Assembly (NCBI GenBank): GCA_046047235.1
Contig: JBJOII010000079.1
Coordinates: 1-21,407, forward strand
DNA from: JBMTVN01 sp046047235
GTDB lineage: Bacteria > Verrucomicrobiota > Verrucomicrobiia > Limisphaerales > JAHDYP01
Direction of reading: 5' to 3'
Length of the DNA stretch: 21,407 nucleotides
In this document: piece after piece, positions 16,357 to 21,407 of the stretch
Layout: every line of letters begins with the position of its first letter
Position numbering within the stretch: the first letter of the stretch is position 1
The notes under the pieces: generated by a model
The model's database searches: none
The model's input: the letters and a program-made list of their open reading frames with translations, nothing else
Told to the model about the DNA's origin: nothing
Position numbers and translations under genes: made by a program

Positions 16357-17712
16357 TCAAAGTTCCCAACCAGCCCGACGCGGCCGGCGAACCCATGCGT
16401 TGGCCTCAGGGAAGTTCGTCACCTGCATGCTCCCGCTGTCCCAGCGCAACTCCTGCCGGTTATATCGCAACGCCAACAAACCGAGCATGGCAATCTCCGT
16501 CAGAGGCCCGCCATAGCTGAAATCCGATCCTGCGCGGGTTCCACGTTTGCAGGCCAAGACCCACTCCTCATGATGGCCCGGCGAACGTGCCAGGGTCTGC
16601 GGAGGTTTCCGAAAGCTGCGCATCCTCGCCTGAGGAATCAACTGCACACCGGAAGCCCCGTGCGACCCATACATGATGCTGCCCTTCTCCCCCACCACCA
16701 CTGCGCCAATGTTCGGAAAATCACGCCCCGCATCCAAGTCTGCCGGGCGCGGAGGCACCACGACACCGTCATACCACTTCAATGTCACTGCCGGACGACT
16801 CCCCCTGGCCGGGAATTCATACCGGATCGTGCAACCCGGCGGCACTGTCTCAGCCCGCACTCGTGGATCATCGTACTCCGGCGCTTCGGCCTGCACTACA
16901 CTGGGCGCCCCCAAGTCCAACGCCCAAAAAACCGGATCAATCACGTGGCAAACCCAATCCCCCACCACGCCCCCGCCAAATGCCAGCCACCCTCGCCATG
17001 TGCCCGGATGATAAACCGGGTGATACGGTCGCGGCATCGCCGGCCCCAGCCAAAGATCCCAATCCACATCCGCCGGCACCGGCGGATTCCCAGGGGGCTG
17101 AATCCGAAAATCTTTCGGACGATAATTGCTCTGACACCGCGCATGAACCTCCTTCACCGCACCAATCTCCCCGGAACGAACCAGCTCAACAAACTCCCGA
17201 ATGGAATCGTAAGAATGACCCTGATTGCCCAGTTGCGTGACCACCCGCTTCTGCCTGGCCATCTCCGTCATCAAGCGGACCTCACCCAAGTCGTGCGCCA
17301 TCGGCTTCTCGCAATACACGTGCTTGCCCAAATCCATCGCCGGCACTGCCACCGCCGCATGCGTGTGGTCGGGCGTGGACACCACCACCCCGTCCACCTC
17401 GTTCTGCACCGCATCCAGCATCTTGCGGAAATCCTGAAAGAACTTCGCCTTGGGGTGGTCCTGCCTCGCCTTCGCCCCACGCGAGATGTCCACATCGCAC
17501 AAGGCCACCACGTTCTGGCCACCCAGCCCGCCCAAGTTGGCACCCCCACGCCCGTTCACCCCGACAAACGCCAGGTTCAACCGCTCGCTCGGAGGCTCAG
17601 CACCACCCAGCCCCACAACGTGCGGCGCCACTAGCGAGAATATCCCCACCTTCGCACCGCGACTCAAAAAACGACGACGCGTCGATCCTCGGAATAAAAT
17701 AGAAGTCTGCAT
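16357..17712 (-). CDS. Tat-exported Gfo/Idh/MocA-family NAD(P)-dependent oxidoreductase
   Basis: This 451-residue protein has a twin-arginine signal STRRRFLSRGAKVGIF (10-25) and hydrophobic stretch, so it should be folded with its cofactor and exported to the periplasm. The Rossmann nucleotide-binding motif is LNLAFVGVNGRGGANL (45-60), then VVSTPDHTHAAVAV (110-123) and the family lysine motif HVYCEKPM (131-138). The C-terminal part has FGGGVVGDWVCHVIDPVFWA, typical of secreted members common in Verrucomicrobiota, Planctomycetota and Bacteroidota that oxidise sugars or glycosides. ATG 17712 places the Tat signal at the N-terminus, with AGG six bases upstream; the frame is open to 17796 but that extension runs toward the repeat locus. 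It is the first gene of a three-gene run with the phosphohexomutase and manA. The substrate is unknown. Confidence 0.92.
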   Translation of the reverse strand: MQTSILFRGSTRRRFLSRGAKVGIFSLVAPHVVGLGGAEPPSERLNLAFVGVNGRGGANLGGLGGQNVVALCDVDISRGAKARQDHPKAKFFQDFRKMLDAVQNEVDGVVVSTPDHTHAAVAVPAMDLGKHVYCEKPMAHDLGEVRLMTEMARQKRVVTQLGNQGHSYDSIREFVELVRSGEIGAVKEVHARCQSNYRPKDFRIQPPGNPPVPADVDWDLWLGPAMPRPYHPVYHPGTWRGWLAFGGGVVGDWVCHVIDPVFWALDLGAPSVVQAEAPEYDDPRVRAETVPPGCTIRYEFPARGSRPAVTLKWYDGVVVPPRPADLDAGRDFPNIGAVVVGEKGSIMYGSHGASGVQLIPQARMRSFRKPPQTLARSPGHHEEWVLACKRGTRAGSDFSYGGPLTEIAMLGLLALRYNRQELRWDSGSMQVTNFPEANAWVRRPRRAGWEL

Positions 17713-17795
17713 GATGAACCTGTTCTGGTGAACCCCAACCATGAAAGAACTGGCACGCAGTGCAAGCCCGCTGTTTTCGAACATGAACCCCAGCA

Positions 17796-17828
17796 CCCCT
17801 CCTCGCTCAGCCCTCAGCTCTCAGCGCC
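17796..17828. repeat. 33-bp exact direct repeat, copy 1
   Basis: A pyrimidine-rich segment beginning CCCCTCCTCGCTCAG and ending CTCTCAGCGCC. An identical 33-bp copy lies at 18258-18290. Both copies are followed within 7 bp by a right arm of the 113-bp repeat family, so the 33-mer may be part of a larger composite repeat. Confidence 0.9.
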
Positions 17829-17945
17829 TTCATTCATGTATGGCTGTGTTCATGCGGATACCCCTCGGACCCTGCCGGAGTTTCGGTGTTTCTGTGTTTC
17901 GGAACACGGACCTGAGCACGCCTCCGCCCTCAGCGCTACCGTCTC

Positions 17946-17981
17946 ATCGAAATCGAAATCGCTATCGGGATCGGGATCGAG
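17946..17981. repeat. ATCGNN hexanucleotide tract
   Basis: Six consecutive hexamers keep ATCG in register every 6 bp: ATCGAA twice, ATCGCT, ATCGGG twice, ATCGAG. The last two bases drift while the tetramer core is constant. It lies inside the repeat-rich gap upstream of the oxidoreductase gene. Confidence 0.85.
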
Positions 17982-18257
17982 ACGCGCCGCAGGCGCACGG
18001 ATCCAGAAGAGCGGAGAGTGAAGAGAGTGCTTCCGCCCTTCCGCCTTCGCCAAGGCTATGGCGCACAGGCTGCGCTTCCCGCTTTGCCACCCCATTCATT
18101 ATGGCTGTGTTCATGCGGATACCTCCACGAACCACGAACGCCCTCTCTTTGACCGCGTGAATAATCCTCACATGAATAAACCGACCCCATGCACCGACTC
18201 CGGCCATTCACGTGAGGCTGCGTTCATGAGGTTATCCCTGAGCACGCTTCCCGCTTA

Positions 18258-18290
18258 CCCCTCCTCGCTCAGCCCTCAGCTCTCAGCGCC
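18258..18290. repeat. 33-bp exact direct repeat, copy 2
   Basis: Identical to 17796-17828, with starts 462 bp apart. It is followed by the final 113-bp-family arm at 18295-18320, which overlaps the recF stop codon. Confidence 0.9.
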
Positions 18291-18312
18291 CGCCATTCAC
18301 GTGAGGCTGTGT

Positions 18313-19389
18313 TCATGCGGAATGCAGCGTTCCTTCACGCACCTGCCATCGACGGATCTCCCGACCCAATTCACGCGGCCAATTCTCTTCCGTACAGGTC
18401 ATGAAGACCTGCCCCCGCCCGGCGGCGACCTGATCCAGCAGCGGGATCAGTCCACTGCGTCGGCGCAGATCCAGTTCTCCCATGACATCATCGATGAGCA
18501 GCACGGGAGGTGTACCGTTGGACTGCTGCAGCCATGCGGCCTGGGCCATTTTCAAGGCGAGCGCGATCGTTCGCTTTTGGCCCTCGCTGCCGAATCGTGC
18601 TGCCGGCTGCTCATTCACGTGCAGCAGCAGTTCATCCCGATGCGGCCCCACCACGGTAAGGCGCTGTGATCGTTCACGATGGCGCGACTGCGCCAGCTCG
18701 ACCGCGAAATCCCCCTTCACTTGCGGATGGTAAACGATGGAGAGTTTCTCCCGTCCGGCGGCGATGCGCGCGTGCGCGTCCTCCACGAACGGTGTCAGTG
18801 CTGGAATGAGCCGACTGCGCGCAGCGATGATGGCTTCGCCTGCAGCTATCAGTTCCCTGGAGAAACTGGCCAGTGCAGCTTCATCCACACCGTGTTGTCG
18901 GAGCAGGGCGTTGCGCGATCTCAACGCCCGGGCGTAGCGCTGCAACAACGCCAGGTAACCCGGCTGGGTCTGGGTCAGCAGCAGGTCCACGAACCGACGC
19001 CGGATGCGCCCAGTCCCCTTCACCAGCTGCAGATCCTCAGAACAGAACACCACCGCTTGGAATACTCCCAAGTAATCGGTGATCCTTTGGACCGCCTTGC
19101 CGTTCAGGGAAACCCTGCGTTCGGACGGCGACCAATAGAGCTGCGCCTCCTGCTGCGACTGCCCTACCACTTGCGCCCCCACGAAATAGCCTTTCGCCCC
19201 CTGACGCACCAGATGCGCACTCCCCACCCCGCGGAACGACCTCAGCGTCGATACCAGATACAAGGCTTCCAGCAGGTTGGTTTTCCCCTGCGCGTTGTCC
19301 CCCAGAATCAAATGGAAACCCGGCGAGAACGCCGCATCCAAACGCGCGTAATTCCGATAGTCACGAAGTCGCAGCCGCGCCAGATGCAT
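18313..19389 (-). CDS. recF: RecF, DNA gap-repair ATPase
   Basis: This 358-residue SMC-like ATPase acts with RecO and RecR to load RecA on gapped DNA and help restart stalled forks. The Walker A is LGDNAQGKTNLLEAL (29-43), the family GPHRDEL lies at 248-254, the ABC-type signature is GSEGQKRTIALALKMA (267-282), and the Walker B with D-loop is VLLIDDVMGELD (296-307). The length is normal for RecF. The start ATG follows the permease stop by 3 bp, giving a two-gene unit. It is not beside dnaA, dnaN or gyrB, the usual location in many bacteria. The last codons, TCC GCA TGA on the minus strand, come from an arm of the 113-bp repeat family, so the native C-terminus may have been slightly changed by that insertion. 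Confidence 0.95.
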   Translation of the reverse strand: MHLARLRLRDYRNYARLDAAFSPGFHLILGDNAQGKTNLLEALYLVSTLRSFRGVGSAHLVRQGAKGYFVGAQVVGQSQQEAQLYWSPSERRVSLNGKAVQRITDYLGVFQAVVFCSEDLQLVKGTGRIRRRFVDLLLTQTQPGYLALLQRYARALRSRNALLRQHGVDEAALASFSRELIAAGEAIIAARSRLIPALTPFVEDAHARIAAGREKLSIVYHPQVKGDFAVELAQSRHRERSQRLTVVGPHRDELLLHVNEQPAARFGSEGQKRTIALALKMAQAAWLQQSNGTPPVLLIDDVMGELDLRRRSGLIPLLDQVAAGRGQVFMTCTEENWPRELGREIRRWQVREGTLHSA

Positions 19390-19392
19390 GGT

Positions 19393-20559
19393 TCAAATAC
19401 CCCGATTCGCGCGCCAAAGCAGATACCCGCCGGCAACCTGGAACACAAAATTCGGAATCCACAGGATCAAGTGCGGACCCAAGGCCGGCTGGTTCTCCAG
19501 CGACTGCGCCAGAATCAGAAACGCGTAGTAAACCACCACCAAGACCAGCGCCATGGCAATACCGGCCGACGTCTCCCGCCGATGTGCACGAACGCCCAAG
19601 GGCACGCCCACCAACGTGAATCCGATGCAGGCGAAGGAAAACGCGATCTGCCGGTGGATCTGCACCCGAACGGGCATCGTGAGATCAGACCGCACCTCCT
19701 TCAACTGCTGCCTGTAGGCCTGCAAATCCTCAGCGGAGGCCCCGCGCGGCGGCATCGGCACCAATTCCAACGACTCCATCTCCCGTAAGGTCGCCAGCAA
19801 CTCCTGAAAACTCATGTCGCTGATCTGGGTCCGACCCGACCTCTGTTTCTGCGCACGATAGTCCAGCTCGAATCCGTCCCACTCCTCCGTATAGGCGGGA
19901 AGATTCCGTTCAAAATCAAAAAAATGCACCTTGTACAGTCGCAGCGTCGCGGACACATTCACCGTGTCCGTCAAGATCTCGGCCCGTTCCGCCCGGACCC
20001 GACGCCGCGGCCGACCATCCTCCCCATTCTCATAGATCTGGATATCAAACAGCTCGTTCCCCTCTTTCCGGGCGATATACACCACCAACCCGTCAAAATC
20101 CGTGATAAAGCGGTCAGCCTGAATGAAGCTCGACGCCCGCTCCACCGCCACCCGGTAAAAGAGCTCCTTGTAGGCGGTGCGGCATCTCGGCGCCAAATCC
20201 ATGTTGATCCAGGCCGACAAACAGCTCGCCGCCACCCCCAGCAAGAGCACAGGGGAGGCCAAGGACATCAGGCTAATCCCGCCAGCCCGGGCCGCCGTCA
20301 GCTCCTGATCCGCACTCAACCGGCCAAATACCAGCAATGTCGCCGTCAGCAACCCCATCGGTAACGCAAAGACCAAAACAAACGGAATCAGCAGCAACAG
20401 CGCCTGAAACACAATCCCCATGGTCGCCTGCCCGCTCATCAACAACGCCAACACCTCCTTCAGGATGTTCCCCAGCAATAGCACGAAGGTGAAGACCATC
20501 ACGGTCATCATCACTCCCGCCAATACCTGCCGGGTCACATAAAAATGGAGGGTTCGCAT
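19393..20559 (-). CDS. LptF/LptG-family lipopolysaccharide export permease (YjgP/YjgQ)
   Basis: This 388-residue inner-membrane subunit belongs to the LptB2FG transporter that extracts LPS and passes it to the Lpt bridge. The N-terminal half has membrane helices at about 11-33, 50-72 and 97-118, with the conserved cytoplasmic coupling segment FGRLSADQELTAARAGGISL (77-96). A soluble periplasmic region follows from about 120 to 300, then HRQIAFSFACIGFTLVGVPLG and two more helices to the end. The single gene could be LptF or LptG; the partner is not in the window. GGAG lies only two bases before ATG 20559, an unusually close ribosome-binding site. RecF follows after 3 bp. Confidence 0.92.
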   Translation of the reverse strand: MRTLHFYVTRQVLAGVMMTVMVFTFVLLLGNILKEVLALLMSGQATMGIVFQALLLLIPFVLVFALPMGLLTATLLVFGRLSADQELTAARAGGISLMSLASPVLLLGVAASCLSAWINMDLAPRCRTAYKELFYRVAVERASSFIQADRFITDFDGLVVYIARKEGNELFDIQIYENGEDGRPRRRVRAERAEILTDTVNVSATLRLYKVHFFDFERNLPAYTEEWDGFELDYRAQKQRSGRTQISDMSFQELLATLREMESLELVPMPPRGASAEDLQAYRQQLKEVRSDLTMPVRVQIHRQIAFSFACIGFTLVGVPLGVRAHRRETSAGIAMALVLVVVYYAFLILAQSLENQPALGPHLILWIPNFVFQVAGGYLLWRANRGI

Positions 20560-20632
20560 CGCTCCGGTTAACCGCGCGCAGCATAGGCCCCGCCCCGGTG
20601 TTTTCCACGTCTATTTGACCCGGACCGCACGC

Positions 20633-20664
20633 AAAAAAAAACGCCCCGGGAAAACCCCGGGGCG
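20633..20664 (-). terminator. Rho-independent terminator of the TonB-dependent receptor gene
   Basis: On the minus strand a GC-rich stem CGCCCCGGG / CCCGGGGCG (arms 20656-20664 and 20642-20650, 5-nt loop) is followed by nine T (20641-20633). It lies 32 bp beyond the receptor stop codon and is the only canonical intrinsic terminator seen in the window. Confidence 0.95.
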
Positions 20665-20696
20665 GTGCGCAAAGTCAGTTGCTCGCCTGAACAGCC

Positions 20697-21407
20697 TTAG
20701 AACTTGACCGACACCTGGCCGTAAACAAAGCGGCCGAGCAAGCTGTGCGTGTCGCGGTCGTAGTTGTCCGCAAACGCACCCACCACCAGCGGAGGCGCCT
20801 CGTCCGTCACGTTCTGCACACCTACCGTCAGCCGCACGTCACGCGGGAGGTTGTAGCTGGCCTGCAGATCCAACGAAACCCAGTCGTCCACTTCACGCTC
20901 AGCCACGTTCGGATCATCCGAGTAGCTGCTGATCCAATAAACAATCGCGCCCAGCTCCAGGTCGGAGAAGTTCCAGAACGCATTCACATTGCCCTTCCAG
21001 CGCGGCAAACTGCCGAGGCCGAAGCCCTGGCTCGGGTCCACAAACTGACCCAGCCGGTTCTCCCACGCATCACCAGGCAGGTTCTGCTGCTCAAAGCGGT
21101 AGTAATGCGTCATGTCCAGGCCCAAGGTGAACAAGCCAATGTTGTCCGTCGGGATGTCATAACGAACCTTGAAGTCCAAACCTTCAACCACACGCTTACT
21201 CAGGTTAAACGTCGGCGCATACAACGAGAAGTAGGTCGTGGTGTTCGGATCATAGACGACATTGCTGGCGAACGGAGCGTTGGGATCCGTCGGCTTGTTG
21301 CGGGCCGTCAGGGACGGGTCGGCGCCGTTGAAGTTCTGGTCAAGAATGAACTGGTCCACGCTGCCGGCGATGTTGTCCTGCTCAATCTTGAACCAGTCCA
21401 CACTCAC
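20697..21407 (-). CDS. TonB-dependent receptor, C-terminal part (truncated by the window edge)
   Basis: The visible 236 residues are the last strands of an outer-membrane beta-barrel, with the gene continuing beyond 21407. Alternating aromatic and polar strands are visible: VEGLDFKVRYDIP, GLFTLGLDMTHYYRFEQQN, RWKGNVNAFWNFSDLELGAI, DDWVSLDLQASYNL and the late receptor motif VRLTVGVQNVTDEAPP. It ends VYGQVSVKF with the C-terminal Phe used for barrel assembly. Such receptors import siderophores, vitamins or glycans using TonB energy; the plug and the substrate-defining part are outside the window. An intrinsic terminator follows. The GTG at the edge is not a supported start. Confidence 0.9.
   Translation of the reverse strand: MSVDWFKIEQDNIAGSVDQFILDQNFNGADPSLTARNKPTDPNAPFASNVVYDPNTTTYFSLYAPTFNLSKRVVEGLDFKVRYDIPTDNIGLFTLGLDMTHYYRFEQQNLPGDAWENRLGQFVDPSQGFGLGSLPRWKGNVNAFWNFSDLELGAIVYWISSYSDDPNVAEREVDDWVSLDLQASYNLPRDVRLTVGVQNVTDEAPPLVVGAFADNYDRDTHSLLGRFVYGQVSVKF

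Larger units (their letters stand above)
17832..18320. repeat. Second locus of the 113-bp repeat family (scattered arms and one full unit)
   Basis: Right arms (ATTCA(T/C)GT...TTCATGCGG type) occur at 17832-17857, 18094-18118, 18206-18231 and 18295-18320; a left arm with CCGCGTGAATAATCC is at 18153-18177. The arms starting 18094 and 18206 are one unit apart: their TTCATG cores are spaced exactly 113 bp, as in the array at 1-435. All copies have the same orientation as that array. The copies are more diverged, with CACGTG and GTGTTCATG variants. The last arm runs into recF and supplies its stop codon. Most of 17713-18312 is this repeat material, with no gene supported. Confidence 0.9.

Noticed and set aside
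15958..17634. 558-codon open frame on the plus strand
   Set aside because: It is antisense to the phosphohexomutase and oxidoreductase genes and has low-complexity basic composition.
17713..17796. N-terminal extension of the oxidoreductase to 17796
   Set aside because: The twin-arginine signal begins properly from ATG 17712; the extension has no signal-like features and runs to the start of the 33-bp repeat.

Overview
The window is a high-GC chromosomal segment of a Gram-negative bacterium. An RND efflux system, outer-membrane lipoprotein, LptF/LptG-type permease and TonB-dependent receptor show two membranes. Several traits together point to the Verrucomicrobiota (perhaps an Opitutae-like lineage): a Ser/Thr kinase fused to a cyclic-nucleotide-binding domain, a Tat-exported Gfo/Idh/MocA oxidoreductase, a two-subunit class I fumarase, and many starts without a Shine-Dalgarno sequence. 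That placement is inference, not something read from a marker gene.

Layout. 1-435: four tandem copies of a 113-bp unit carrying an imperfect inverted repeat. 489-3867 (+): fumarase alpha and beta, then a NarL-type sensor kinase and response regulator, packed like one operon. 3900-3937: a perfect 38-bp palindrome between convergent operons. 4058-10339 (-): tetR, outer-membrane factor, membrane fusion protein and RND pump in transcription order, with a promoter overlapped by a 26-bp operator-like inverted repeat. 10600-11862 (+): a membrane-anchored SGNH/AlgX-like protein. 11863-12060: a gene-free gap with palindromes. 12061-13392 (+): kinase with C-terminal cNMP domain, overlapping tail-to-tail with the next operon. 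13379-17712 (-): oxidoreductase, phosphomannomutase-like enzyme and mannose-6-phosphate isomerase in transcription order. About 17796-18320: a second locus of the same 113-bp repeat family plus a 33-bp exact direct repeat and an ATCGNN hexamer tract. 18313-20559 (-): LptF/LptG-type permease then recF. 20633-21407 (-): 3' end of a TonB-dependent receptor with its terminator.

How the genes work together. Fumarase gives fumarate/malate interconversion, and its tight linkage to a two-component system suggests co-regulation. The efflux operon looks self-contained and autoregulated. ManA plus the phosphohexomutase would connect fructose-6-P, mannose-6-P and mannose-1-P for GDP-mannose and polysaccharide synthesis; the SGNH protein could belong to surface-polysaccharide acetylation, though nothing in the window ties it directly to those enzymes.

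The most unusual material is non-coding. The 113-bp repeat family occurs in the same orientation at two loci about 18 kb apart, and one copy supplies the stop codon of recF.
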